Assembly (NCBI RefSeq): GCF_029407905.1
Contig: NC_073642.1
Span: 5,890,001 to 5,954,000 of the forward strand
Direction: 5' to 3'
DNA: 64,000 nucleotides
From: Bubalus kerabau
Taxonomy: Eukaryota > Chordata > Mammalia > Artiodactyla > Bovidae
Shown: piece by piece, positions 24,173 through 36,813 of the stretch
Layout of the letters: each line of letters begins with the position of its first letter
Numbering within the stretch: the first letter of the stretch is position 1
Program-made: the position numbers and the translations under genes
The notes under the pieces: generated by a model
What the model saw: the letters and a program-made list of their open reading frames with translations, nothing else
Database searches by the model: none
What the model was told of the DNA's origin: nothing

Positions 24173-24466
24173 GGGTTTATCAACTGTTGGATGATAATGT
24201 CTTCAATTCAGTCCAGGTTCGATGCACTATACTGGATGCTTGGGTCTGGTGCACTGGGACGACCCAGAGGGATGGAATGGGGAGGGAGGAGGGAGGAGGG
24301 TTCAGGATGGGGAACACATGTATACCTGTGGCCGATTCATTTTGATATTTGGCAAAACTAATACAGTTATGTAAAGTTTAAAAATAAAAATAAAAAAAAT
24401 TTTTTTTAAAAAGAAAAAAAAAAAAAAACGGGTTTTTCAACTGTTGGATGATAATGTCTTCAGTTC
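24173..24466 (+). mobile_element. Short L1 3' end with a 37-bp target duplication
   Basis: L1 3' UTR sequence from about 24209 (GTCCAGGTTCGATGCAC) to an A-rich tail at 24429. It is bracketed by 24173-24209 and 24430-24466, identical except for two bases. An A-run precedes both copies. Confidence 0.8.
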
Positions 24467-25744
24467 TATTCTGAAATATCTAGTGTTAGGTTAGTTAAGG
24501 GGCCACTCTCCTCAAAAAGGAAAAGCAGAGATGAACAGCCTCTCACTAACCAGGGACAGGAGCTGGCCCCCTGAGGGTCATATGTTGCTTTGGGGGTAAG
24601 TCGTCCAAACTGTTCTGTGCCTCAGTTACCTCCATAAAATACAAAGGCTAGTCCACTCTGAGTATGCGGTAGTACTTGCTGCCCAGGAAGTGCAGTGGTT
24701 CTGAGGAAGTCAAGGAACTGCATTATACAAAGAAGCAAAAGAGGTGTGAGTCAGGCAGGGACTAGCTGGGCTGAAGATGACCCTGGAGATTCATTAATTA
24801 AAATCTCTATTTGGGGCATAGTTGAAATTATCTTGACAAATCGGGGGGGGTGGGTACTGAATTTCAAGAAGTACTTAAACAATTTAACATATGGCTATTT
24901 ACGGTTCTTAACATTATAAGTTTTATTTCGATATTGTAATATGTCATTTTACAACAGTGAGCTATAAAGATATAACTAGAGATCTCTTATTATTTGTTTC
25001 AGTGATCATGGATTTTAGTTCTCTAAATGAAGAAGTGAGGTATATAGTTCTCTCTTGTCCTCAGAAATCATACACTTTTTAGCATGTTACCTTTTTGGGC
25101 ATCCTTTTAATCTCTACTGAGCTGTCTCCATCCCTGCAGAGACTTCTGATGCCCATTTTGAGTCAGCTGCTCATGTTGGTCCTGCCTGCTTGTAATGGCT
25201 GGACATCTTTGTGTGACACTGCACAGTTAAAAAGGTTGAAGAAATAAAAGGATGAAAATCTGGCTGAACACTGTCAAAACACATGTACAATTGTTATTTA
25301 ATACAAGCAGATTTTTCTAATTGGATATTATAAAAAAAAAAAAAAATTCCTCAAATGAACCAGAGTCGAGTCAGGAATTTGCTTTTCTCAGCAAACTTCC
25401 AGGTGAAATTTACACCCACTCAGGTTTAAGAACCATTAATCTGGAGAACATGCACCTACACTAGAACCTGAGGGACACCAAGGTTTTTATTTCTTCCGAT
25501 TGCCTAGAATTGTAGAAGAAAGTAGGTAGCTGCACCATGGCCCCCTGACTGGCTATTGGCCCAGAGCATCTTGATTTAGGTTAGTCCTCACACAGACATT
25601 TCCCAATTAAAAGCATGCCCCAAAGGCTACCAGTAGCGACACTGAATCCTCTACCACAGAGCTAGAAAAATATCCAATCAATGTAATATCCAGAAGTAGA
25701 AGGAAAAAGGTGCCATATTTCCTTGTAATTATGGGTTTTGGTTT
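24467..25744. other. Intron 9, unique
   Basis: No gene. Contains an A-run at about 25332-25346. Nothing else recognised. Confidence 0.5.
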
Positions 25745-25768
25745 TATATAAATATATAATATATATGA

Positions 25769-26003
25769 CGGCAGTCCACCAGGCTCCACTGTCCCCGGGA
25801 TTCTCCAAGCAAGAACACTGGAGTGGGTTGCCATTTCCTTCTCCAATGTATGAAAGTGAAAAGTAAAAGTGGGGTCGCTAAAACTCGGACACAACTGAGG
25901 GTGTCCGACTCTTAGCGACCCCATGGACTGCAGCCCACCAGGCTCCTCCATCCATGGGATTCTCCAGGCGAGAGTACTGGAGTGGGGTGCCATTGCCTTC
26001 ACC
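25769..26003 (-). mobile_element. Bov-A2 SINE (minus), rearranged centre
   Basis: Two antisense monomers ending GGGGTGCCATTGCCTTC. The middle departs from other copies: GGTCGCTAAAACTCGGACAC runs in the forward sense before antisense sequence resumes, suggesting a small internal inversion or duplication. Confidence 0.8.
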
Positions 26004-26887
26004 ATTATAATATATAATAGATATCAATTAATAGGTGTAAATAACATATATTATATATAAATAATATAATAAGGTATAATATAATACAATTGATATACAT
26101 TTTATATATATTACTAAACATGTTATATATTGTATAATAATACTGTATATTATATATTATGTAACTATACAGATTATATATAATAATGTATATTATATAT
26201 ATTATATGAAACAGATTATATAATTTATATTATAATATATACAATATTGTATATTATTATACATGTATACATATATATGTATGCAATATATACATTGGAT
26301 ATATATATGCAATATACATATTGTATATGTATATATATTATATATATTATTATATATTATATAACATATATAATATGATTATATAATATATTAATATATA
26401 TTAAATATATTATATATATAATATTGTTTGTATGTATTATTGTAGATTATATATAGTATATTATATACATCATATAATATTATATTTTATTATATATATC
26501 ATATATAAAATATATAATGATAATATAATATATATTTGGTATATAATATTTATATTTATATGATATATATAAATGATATACATTTATTATATATAATATT
26601 ATATAATATATATAATTATATGCATATAGTATATATTATGATATATAATATATATCATATAATAATATAATATATAATATACAATTATATATAATATGAT
26701 ATGTTATACATATAATATATTTATTATTATATTATATTATATATTTATTATTTATTTATTATATATGTGTATATTATATATACTATATTTATTATTATAT
26801 GATATGTTTATTATTTATTTACAGGTATTATATTATGTATTATATTATATTATTGTTATTATTGATATTGTATTTATAGTACTATCA

Positions 26888-28686
26888 GAACAGATCAGAT
26901 CAGATCAGTCGCTCAGTCGTGTCTGACTTTTGCGACCCCATGAATCGCAGCACTCCAGACCTCCCTGTCCAGAAACAACATCCGGAGTTCACTCAGACTC
27001 ATGTCCATCGAGTCAGTGATGCCATCCAGCCATCTCATCCTCTGTCGTCCCCTTCTCCTCCTGCCCCCAATCCCTCCCAGCATCAGAGTCTTTTCCAATG
27101 AGTCAACTCTTCGCATGAGGTGGCCAAAGTATTGGAGTTTCAGCTTTAGCATCATTCCTTCCAAAGAACACCCAAGGCTGATCTCCTTCAGAATGGACTG
27201 GTTGGATCTCCTTGCAGTCCAAGGGACTCTCAAGAGTCTTTTCTCCAACACCACAGTTCAAAAGCATCAATTCTTCAGCGCTCAGCCTTCTTCACAGTCC
27301 AACTCTCACATCCATACATGACCACAGGAAAAACCATAGCCTTGACTAGACGAACATTTGTTGGCAAAGGAATGTCTCTACTTTTGAATATGCTATCTAG
27401 GTTGGTCATAACTTTCCGTCCAAGGAGTAAGCATCTTTTAATTTCATGGCTGCAGTCACCATCTGCAGTGATTTTGGAGCCCCAAAAAATAAAGTCTGAC
27501 ACTGTTTCCACTGTTTCCCCATCTATTTCCCATGCAGTGATGGGACCAGATGCCATGATCTTCGTTTTCTGAATGTTGAGCTCTAAGCCAACTTTTTCAC
27601 TCTCCACTTTCACTTTCATCAACAGGCTTTTTAGTTCCTCTTCACTTTCTGCCGTAAGGGTGGTGTCATCTGCATATCTGAGGTGATTGATATTTCTCCC
27701 GGCAATCTTGATTCCATCTTGTGTTTCTTCCAGTCCAGCGTTTCTTATGATGTACTCTGCATATAAGTTAAATAAACAGGGTGGCATATACAGCCTTGAT
27801 GTACTCCTTTTCCTATTTGGAACCAGTCTGTTGTTCCATGTCCAGTTCTAACTGTTGCTTCCTGACCTGCATACAAATTTCTCAAGAGGCAGATCAGGTG
27901 GTCTGTATTCCCATCTCTTTCAGAATTTTCCACAGTTTATTGTGATCCACACAGTCAAAGGCTTTGGCATAGTCAATAAAGCAGAAATAGATGCTTTTCT
28001 GGAACTCTCTTGCTTTTTCCATGATCCAGCAGATGTTGGCAATTTGATCTCTGGTTCCTCTGCCTTTTCTAAAACCAGCTTGAACATCTGGAAGTTCACG
28101 GTTCACATATTGCTGAAGCCTGGCTTGGAGAATTTTGAGCATTACTTTACTAGCGTGTGAGATGAATGCAATTGTGTGGTAGTTTGAGCATTCTTTGGCA
28201 TTGCCTTTCTTTGGGATTGGAATGAAAACTGACCTTTTCCAGTCCTGTGGCCACTGCTGAGTTTTCCAAATTTGCTGGCATATTGAGTGCAGCACTTTCA
28301 CAGCATCATCTTTCAGGATTTGGAATAGCTCAACTGGAATTCTATCACCTCCACTAGCTTTGTTCGTAGTGATGCTTTCTAAGGCCCACTTGACTTCACA
28401 TTCCAGGATGTCTGGCTCTAGGTCAGTGATCACACCATCGTGATTATCTGGGTCGTGAAGATCTTTTTTGTACAGTTCTTCTGTATATTCATGCCATCTC
28501 TTCTTAATATCTTCTGCTTCTGTTAGGTCCATACCATTTCTGTCCTTTATCAAGCCCATCTTTGCATGAAATGTTCCTTTGGTATCTCTGATTTTCTTGA
28601 AGAGATCTCTATTCTTTCCCATTCTGTTCTTTTCCTCTATTTCTTTGCATTGATTGCTGAAGAAGACTTTCTTATCTCTTCTTGCT
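26888..28686 (-). mobile_element. BovB fragment, 1.8 kb (minus)
   Basis: The 3' end is at 26888, with a (GATCT)n-type tail, and the 5' truncation is at about 28686. Minus-strand frames cover a 242-codon piece (28622-27894) with RT fingers (SGGDRIPVELFQILKDDAVK), GFRKGRGTRDQIANICWIME and motif A (FIDYAKAFDCVDH). A 170-codon piece (27787-27275) has intact YADDTT. A last frame carries WTARRSNQSILKEIS. The frame breaks between these pieces. The endonuclease domain is missing. Confidence 0.92.
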
Positions 28687-29346
28687 AATGTAATATATTA
28701 TATTATATATATGTATATTATATAATGATATATATTATATATCATGTATTATACATAATTATATCGTATATATTATATACATATACAATATTGTATATAT
28801 TACAATAATATATTACAATATTACAATAATATTACAATACTGCAATATTACAATATTACAATTTTACAATGTTGTAATTAATAAATTGTAATTAATTGTT
28901 GTATATTATATACTATGTAGACAGTATAGTATACAATATAATTTATTGTATATTATATTAATAATTGTAATTAATTATTGCAATCAATATATTACAATAT
29001 TATATATTGTCTATACAATGTAGAATATTGTATATGTATATATACATAATATATATGATATTATTTTATATATATTATATAATATATGTATTAATAAAAT
29101 ATATGTAATAGTATATAATAAATATATATATATATAGTATTCATGATGAATTCTGAAAGACCTCTCTTCCAGCATTAAGCAAAGGGCTTGTGTGACTCCC
29201 TCTCCCTTGATTTCAGCCTCCACTGACACATACAGTTTCCTTTGACACCTCAGATCCTCAGTTCCTGCAGCATAAATAAAATTAGAACAGAAAGACAACC
29301 ATGGTTTTTAGTTTTCATACGTTATTCAGTCAAACTTAGAAATTTG

Positions 29347-29453
29347 TCCTCTCTAAATGGACAGGGAAGACTGGCATGCTGCAGTCCATGGGGTTGCAAG
29401 AGTTGGACGTGACTGAGTGAATGAGTGACTGAACTGAACTGATCCTCTCTAAA
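29347..29453 (+). mobile_element. Very short BovB 3' end with perfect target duplication
   Basis: Only about 85 bp (29358-29442) of BovB 3' UTR and tail (GGCATGCTGCAGTCCATGGG to GAACTGAACTGA), between perfect 11-bp duplications TCCTCTCTAAA at 29347-29357 and 29443-29453. Confidence 0.9.
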
Positions 29454-30206
29454 AACTTCAATTTAGTACACAGTTTTAGTTGTATGGGAGAGTTCTTCAA
29501 CTGCCTGAAGAATTGACAAGTCTATTTGAAGCCATTACTCAAGGTTAAGAATGATTCCTCTCATTTGTGAGTGACTGTAAGTCATCCCCTCCCCTTATCT
29601 GCCCAAATATTGACTTTTCCAATCAGGAAGAGAGCTTGTGAAGTAGAAAACAAAACATTCCAATTGTATACAATTTTTGACTGTCAAGAGATGACAAGCA
29701 ATGTCTGGTGTTCACACACTGAAAGCTCATTTTTTAACCTGAATTACATGGAACAAGAAGATTCTCTCTTATCATTCCTACACACCATAGCTTTTTTACT
29801 GTCTGCTAATTAGAAAGAAAAGAAATTTATTTCTCCACAAGTTTATATAAGTATTGTTTAACATTTGAAGAATTGTATATAATGTGTGTGCATATATGCT
29901 CCAAATCAGCAAAGAAGTAGGCAGAACAGGGACTTGAAATGTCTAGTACACATTTGAAAAAATGCTGCATCTCCCTTATCAGTAATCTGAGAAACACAAG
30001 TTTTGAAAACTGAACTCTAGTGTTTTGTTTTTCCATTAGATTTGCAAAGATTGAACTCTGCACAGCAGGGATGGGGAGCAGGCACGGGGCACAGCACTGT
30101 CAGCATTATTTGTGGACAGGCATGATCTATGCTTATTGCTTGATTCATCTCGAGCTGTTCTTAATGCATTTCATGATGATTTTTGTGTTGTTCTTGTTGT
30201 CTGCAG
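29454..30206. other. Intron 9, last part, unique
   Basis: No repeat seen. Ends in a strong pyrimidine-rich acceptor (TTGTTCTTGTTGTCTGCAG, 30188-30206). Confidence 0.6.
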
Positions 30207-30488
30207 AACTATTCTCTCCTTGACATGAGGCCACCACCACCTGTAACAGTTACTCTAAACAATTCCGTGTACTGGCAGGAATTAGAAGATACCTGTGTCT
30301 ATGAGTGTTTGGATGGCAAAGACTGTCAGAGTTTCTTCTGCTGCTATGAAGAATGCAAATCAGGATCTTGGAGAAAAGGACATATTCACATAGACATCTT
30401 GGAACTGGACTCATACTCACGGGTCTTTTTCCCTACATCATTCCTGCTCTTCAACTTGGTTTATTGGGTGGGATACCTCTATCTCTAA
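30207..30488 (+). CDS. GABRG3: GABA-A receptor gamma-3 subunit, exon 10 (loop end, M4, stop)
   Basis: The 282-bp terminal coding exon gives 93 residues and TAA at 30486-30488. It begins at NYSLLDMRPPP and continues through the acidic VYWQELEDTCVYECLDGKDC. The cysteine-rich FFCC (exon residues 43-46) follows; gamma-subunit loops are known to be palmitoylated and to bind clustering partners in this region. Next is the amphipathic helix before M4, then M4 itself (about residues 72-93, ending LVYWVGYLYL), the usual C-terminus of gamma subunits. The acceptor CTGCAG is in phase 0 with exon 9. The frame is intact, with no sign of a pseudogene. GABRG3 is preferred over GABRG1 because of the NYSLLDMRPPP and LNNSVYWQE stretches. 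Confidence 0.93.
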   Translation, partial: NYSLLDMRPPPPVTVTLNNSVYWQELEDTCVYECLDGKDCQSFFCCYEECKSGSWRKGHIHIDILELDSYSRVFFPTSFLLFNLVYWVGYLYL

Positions 30489-32877
30489 CTCTTCTTCCAG
30501 GTGATAAGTGAAGAGCATTAGACTCCCCTCTAAACTTTCATCATCCCCAGACCAGTAGTGACTAACTGGAGTAGCAAGGAAAGACACTGCTCAGTTTATC
30601 TGAAATACATCACTTCTGAGCAGTGTAGGAATATGTGGCAAATATTTCTATTACGTATTTCAAACCCACAGATAAATGCGTGTGCACACACAAGTTAACT
30701 GAGTGTTAAAGTGATCTTCTTGCTAATCCTTTGCTGAATCTGTAGCTTGGTGATATTTATAAATGTGTTTTGGATACTGGAAGCAGTTCCCAATTTTCTT
30801 TTGTGAAGAAATCTGTGAAATGTACAAGCAAATATCTGAGAAGCTCTCTCAGACTCCACCCTTTCTGTATTTTAACTTGGGCCCTCGGCAGCACTGGCAC
30901 CAGCTGCACAGAGTCGCTGCTGACTGAGACTCATGCTGGCTTCAGCCACTGGCAGTCTGAGTTCAAGTGTGAACTGCAGTGAGTTACCACCCAGTTCCTC
31001 TCTCTGTGGCCTCTTTGCTCTGTCACCACCTTCACTGGTTGGTGTACTTTTATCTAACAACCTCACCCTTAGTTTGGAAAGGTTATATCTGTTTCATCCA
31101 CAAGTGTTCAGTTGAGGAAACAGTCTGATTTTCAAAATTCTCATTTTGCTGAAGTCAAAGATGTTTACTATCCCTGAACATCATAAGTTCAACATTTTAT
31201 CCTAAGAATTGTGTTTTACTAGACCAAGAGGCAACCCCAGAGTATACTCTATTATAGGTTCAATGATTATCTTTACCTTGCAAAGAAAGGTATATAGCAT
31301 TCACAAGCTTTGGTTTTGAAATTGTTTTCCAGAGTGTGAAAGAAATGTAGATAGAATTTGTACAAATTTTTCTTAGTGAATATTAACTTTCAAGTCAAAT
31401 CAATTTTAGATGCAAAACAATGGGTCATGGCTATCATCAATGATATATTTTGATGAAAAAAATTATTTTATATTTTCAAATAAGGATAGGTAGCAAGATG
31501 CTAAAGGAAAAGAAACCTTGAAATTATTACTCTTTTGATATTTTTATAACACAAAGCAAACTTGCTTATTGATGTTAGTTCTTTGTTATAACTGGATGCT
31601 AGTATGTACTTCACAAGACTCTTCAGAAGCTTTCCACCATAGATAGGGAAAAAAAAAGTCTTACATTAGTTTAACAGATGCTTTGCCATTATTAAAATTT
31701 TGGTACTAACTCTGCTTCTCATCTTTATCACATAGAAAATTGAATTTGTTTTATTGGAAACCATATAATTTTATTTTAATTATGTATTGTGCATACTATT
31801 ATTATTCAGAAAAAAGGGTAAAACATTATGCAGGAAAAGTATATAAAAGTGCTAATTCATACAATTTAATGAATGCAGACCAGACACAGAAGACATGGGA
31901 GTGGAAGAGACCAGAAGAGTTGAAATTAGATGAGTCAATTTTTATGAACATCAAGTGAATGCAAATATATTGATCTTTATCACCCAATTTTCAAGGAAAA
32001 GTCTATATAATGTAAGACATTGAGTTACTTCCTGTCAACTCCTTCCATGCTTTTGGTTTGATACTTACTACATAGGCCACAAACCAATTGGTTTTTATTT
32101 TGAAAGTCCAATTTAAAACACAAAAAACAGTAAGTATTTGTGGAGAAACAGGTTGAATCTATTAGCCCAACAGAAATTTCTGTGCTGTTGGAGACTTGTG
32201 CCTACTAGCAGTCTCGTCCTATCTCTCAGGCATTAACCTCCCACTCACTCAACAGCAGTGGGGGGTTCTGGAGGTGCCCTGACCACATCCCACCAGAGGA
32301 ACTAAACACCCAGGGAGAGCATCCCAAGGTTCTTCTACAAACGCAATTCTCAACTTTATAGCAATATGAAAATTTCAATTCATTATTTCTTTTTTTAAAA
32401 AGTTCTGGAAGGAGCTGAATTTTTCAGTGAAATTCTTGGCAGAAAAATAACTTAAAAATATTTTTATCACATATATTAAGTCCAACTTTACCTTTAAAAT
32501 TTTTTACTGAGGCCTCTTATTTCAAGGCTGTTCAATAATTGAGCATCATTGGCAACTCTTATGAAATTATAAGTATAGGATCATCTGTGTTTTCTGAATC
32601 CAACCAATCTCTCCCTCCCAATATCAGTCATTCTGCTGATCTACACACACTAGTTTATGGTTCCTTTTCCATGAAACAGAACATTCACCTCAAGAGAGTG
32701 TAACAGATCGCAGAGCCTAAACTGGATTTCTGCACATCTATCCACTACGGGATCTTACTAAGAAGAACAAAAGCATTCCCTGAGAACACACCAATGCCTG
32801 CTTCTCTGCAGCTTGCCCATTTAAGTTCTCCTTATTGATCCCAGCTCCCCAGATAAACCATTCCAGTCTGCAATAAA
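30489..32877 (+). other. GABRG3: Probable GABRG3 3' UTR, end uncertain
   Basis: Unique AT-rich sequence follows the stop, with no recognised transposon. The first canonical AATAAA I find downstream is at 32872-32877, so a 3' UTR of about 2.4 kb is possible. An earlier site using a variant signal (ATTAAA near 31692) or a later one cannot be excluded. Confidence 0.35.
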
Positions 32878-34858
32878 GGAAATTGGCAAGTACCTCACAC
32901 AGGTGCAGAGCTCAGGGGCATGCTTTTAAGTAGGTATGAGTTTACTTTATGGAAGAAGGAAGAGGATGAGCACTGGGATTGTGTGAAGGGAATGTATCAC
33001 TCTTTAACTGAAGGACTCTCTTTCACCAGTATGCTTGGTTAGTAGGGTATGTATGGTGAGCATTGTGCAAGACTGTTCACAGACACTACATCCTTACAGC
33101 TCCACCCAGATTGCTTTGCATGTAGAATGGGGAGTGATATTTGGTGGCTAGATGGCAGCTGTAGGGAAGTTGAGTGGCCTGCATTCCAAAAGTGCTACTG
33201 TGTTCCTCACTTTTAGAAACGCTAAATTAAGGAAATGACTGTTCCACATTTTGACAAAAATTTCTAATTTCTGACCACCATACCTCGTACTTACAACTGT
33301 GACTGTCTCTATTAAGCTGCATCTAGGCTGGATGGAGAAAAAAGAAATTTCACACCAATGGAATTAGAGCAAAATGCATCTTCAGATCTTAGAAAGTTTC
33401 AGTTTCTGCAAAGTCTGAATACCACAGGCCAGAACAGAGACTGTCACATACATGACTGAGAAGGACAATATAGTTATAACTTACTCTGAACCTAGTCAAT
33501 ACTGTCCCTAATTTACCCAGCATATGCCTTAAAGTAACACATAAATCTTAAATTATATATATCATGTAGATTTTTCATTTCCTGTGATCATATTTATCTC
33601 ATGCCAGATTTTACTTATCATTTATGAATGGCGAAGACAAGATTTCTTTATGTGCCCAACATTTTATCCTTAATTATATTATCAAATCAATTAAAAACTA
33701 AATTTTTGTGGACTCTTTAATTGAAGCAATGCCTTTCCTTTATGACAAAGCATTTTCAGGCTACATATGAGAAATCGGGGCCAATCTAAAAGTCAGTGAC
33801 ATTAGCGCTTGTGATAGGATGTGAGTGTTCACTTAGAACCTTCACACCAAGTCTTTTTACCTGGTCACAGCTTGCTGTAGTAAAAAGGCATAGACAGATT
33901 TTTTTGTTCCGCTGCAAAATATCACACTCTGGAAGCAAGAGTGGTAATTGATAACCCTATTTTGCATTCGTGGATACTTGCCACAACAGGACATTCTTTA
34001 TTAAAAGGGCTATGACTCAAAACAAATACAAACCTCATTTTTATCCATTTATCTTGGCTGCCAATAACTGAAAACTTTCTGTGATTTCCTTTGAAGACTT
34101 TAAGGACTCTAACTAGTCTCCATGCCATTATACTTGCTATGCCAAATCAGTGCTCTCAAAATACAAACATTTTTAATTCTCTCCACGATCTTGCTACTGT
34201 CTGATGGGTTCTGAAATTTATATACATATGAAATTTCATCCTCAATTTCTGTAAAAAGACAAAATGTGAGTGACGAGATAAGGATAATCTGATGCAAATG
34301 CACGCCGAAATATTTACTATTAGACTTCAGAACACCGTCACATTTAAAAATATTCAGAAAGATGTCTGTAAATAAGAAAGAAAGAATTAGATAGTAAACA
34401 CACTGTAACGTGAAACTCAAAATTTTCTGTTGAAGTCCCCTTCAAATTTCCCAAAACTGAGGTAGTGTGTAATCTGTACATTTTTCCCCTCAAATTTGCC
34501 TGTAGGAAACCTTCAGATTCACACAACTTAACAGTACTGCCACAGTGTATAATCATATCCAAAGAACCAAAAGTAAAAGTTCAGGCTAAATGACCCCTTC
34601 TCAAATTCTTTGTTAACTTACCTTTTACTGTAAAAACAGATTTCTATGATTATGGGGATAAAACACTGTAAAAGACAGAAATAAGAGTTGAGATAATAGG
34701 TAAACAACTTAGCCAGTCATATCTATGGAAAATAAAACTTTGGCTTTTAAAATAAAATACCTGGTAATCTTTGAAGAGCAGCCATTAGACATTCCCACTC
34801 CTTCTTTTACAATTTCTTCTGATTAAAACTTAGTAATTCCAGGATATAAACCTAGCCT
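32878..34858. other. Downstream flank, unique
   Basis: No gene or repeat recognised. Short open frames on the minus strand (for example 34109-34420) have no family resemblance. Confidence 0.5.
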
Positions 34859-35002
34859 AGTTCTATTTACAGAGAAGACAATGGAACCCCACTTCAGTAC
34901 TCTTTCCTGGAAAATCCCATGGATGGAGGAGCCTGGTGGGCTGCCTTCTATGGGGTCGCACAGTCGGACACGACTGAAACGACTTAGCAGCAGTTCTATT
35001 TA
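34859..35002 (+). mobile_element. Bov-A monomer SINE
   Basis: A single monomer (AGAGAAGACAATGGAACCCC to ACGACTTAGCAGC) between 11-bp duplications AGTTCTATTTA at 34859-34869 and 34992-35002. Confidence 0.9.
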
Positions 35003-35135
35003 GATCAAAAGAGAATGTTTCCTACTTTCTTTTCAAAATGTCTAGTTAAATGATGCTTTCGTTTTTAATGTTGTCAATGAAACATCTTAAATCTCATTAC
35101 TCTGCTCACAGAAAAACCAAAGTTTAGACTGGTTT

Positions 35136-35418
35136 ATATCAGTCCTATGGAGAAGGCAATGGCACCCCACTCCAGTACTCTTGCCTGGAAAATCCCATGG
35201 ATGGAGGAGCCTGGTAGGCTGCAATCCATGGGGTTGCTTAGAGTTGGACACGACTGAACGACTTCACTTTCATGCATTGGAGAAGGAAATGGCAATCCAC
35301 TCCAATGTTCTTGCCTGGAGAATCCCAGGGACAGGGAACCTGGTTGGCTGCTGTCTATGGGGTCTCACAGAGTCGGACACAACTGAAGCGACTTAGCAGC
35401 AGCAGCATATCAGTCCTA
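35136..35418 (+). mobile_element. Bov-A2 SINE
   Basis: A two-monomer copy ending in (AGC)n, flanked by perfect 12-bp duplications ATATCAGTCCTA at 35136-35147 and 35407-35418. The linker is shortened (CTTCACTTTCATGCATTGG). Confidence 0.93.
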
Positions 35419-36446
35419 AGAGAGTAGTACATTTACTAACAAGTCTTCAGTGTTTTGAGTTAACTAAGCCAGTTTTAAAAATTGTATTATACAGAAACAA
35501 GAGCTAGAAAACAATTAGGTAGATATAACACAGGAGCAGGCGCACAACGCACATGTACACTCACACATAAAGCAACATATTTGAATGTGCTATTCAGGTA
35601 ATGAGAGGGAAATGTAAAGTTGTTTTTTTGAATTAATCAGATCATCACCTACCTCTACCACCTTGGGGTTTTTTGTTTTTTGTTTTTTGTTTTTTTTTTG
35701 GCATTTATAAGCCCAACACAACATTTTCTCAGCCCAGTGGACTGTTCTACAACATCAGGATGATAGTGGTTTCTGCAGGGAAGGATGGTCTCTAACTGCT
35801 GAACAGTTTAAACTGTGCAGGTTGGAAAGTACAGTGAAGATTGATTGCCAATAATGAAATCCCCCAGACTGAGAAGGTGGCTGTTATATTTTCTCCTTTT
35901 CCAGCTCTTTGAGATTCTTTCTTTTTCCCAATAACCACTTTTCCACAAAAAGTATTAAAGCTCCTATTTTCCATTAAAAAGCAGAACTCAATGCCAGACT
36001 GATTTTCAGGAACAAATGATGAGCACTTTAATTTGGTTCTTGTTTATTACAGCAGATTTTGTTTTCATTGGCTATTTGTTTACAAAAGGAAGGATTTGGG
36101 GTGTCAGCTTTGTCAATTGACAGGTGAAAGCCACTCAATACTCAGAGAAGCACTTCAGTCACTTTGTTGAGATTAGAACACCTCATCACCCTAACTAGCT
36201 GTGGCAGTTCCAGTCAATGCATCCACCACTCAGCTAACCTGCCCCATTCACCGATTTCACACACTGGTTAGGGCAGGGTGACCCTGAAGCTACAGAGAGT
36301 TTAAAGAAAAAAGAAAAACTTCATTCTGAAGTGACTTTCAATGTAATTAAATGATATATATTGACAGAAAGCTCATTTAACTTGCTGACCAAATGTTTAA
36401 GTTGGCAGCTGAATATGATAGGATTTTGGAAGTAAATTATGCTGCA
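35419..36446. other. Intergenic, unique, with a T-rich (TTTTTTG)n run
   Basis: A (TTTTTTG)n/poly-T run lies at about 35667-35700. Nothing else recognised. Confidence 0.6.
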
Positions 36447-36545
36447 TTGCCATTATCATCATCATCATCACTATTGTCATAACCATCACCACCACCACCG
36501 CCTCCACCACCACCACCATCATCATCATTATCATCATCATCTATG
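36447..36545. repeat. (CAT)n / (CCA)n trinucleotide microsatellite
   Basis: Imperfect ATC/CAT units surround a CCA/CAC core. The long Asp/Gly run readable on the minus strand is an artefact of this repeat. Confidence 0.9.
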
Positions 36546-36565
36546 TATCCTTTTCCAGGTTCCAC

Positions 36566-36776
36566 ACTAGTGCTGGGCTTCTGAGGTGGTGCTTGTGGTA
36601 AGGAACCCACTAGCCAATGCAGGAGATGCAAGAGATATGAGTTTGACCTTGGGGTCAGGAAGATCCTCTGGAGAAGGAAATGGCAACCCACTCCAGTATT
36701 CTTGCCTGGAAATTTCCATGGACAGAGGAACCTGGTGGGCTACAGTTCATGAGTCACAAAGAGTCAGACATAACTG

Positions 36777-36813
<37 letters not shown>

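Larger units (their letters stand above)
25745..29145. repeat. Extremely AT-rich TATA-type tract, split by insertions
   Basis: Irregular runs of TATA, ATAATATA and TATTATA fill about 25745-25768, 26004-26887 and 28687-29145. The two large blocks total about 1.3 kb and contain almost no G or C. A Bov-A2 and a 1.8-kb BovB sit inside. Many self-complementary stretches could form hairpins or cruciforms. Confidence 0.9.

Noticed and set aside
15676..30488. GABRG1 or GABRG2 instead of GABRG3
   Set aside because: M1 and M2-flanking residues (IYFEL, IKKDATPARTAL), the 60-bp exon, the NYSLLDMRPPP loop and the 18-nt alternative donor fit gamma-3 and not gamma-1 or gamma-2.
36447..36545. Acidic Asp/Gly-rich protein on the minus strand
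   Set aside because: It is a translation of the CAT/CCA microsatellite with no start context or conservation.
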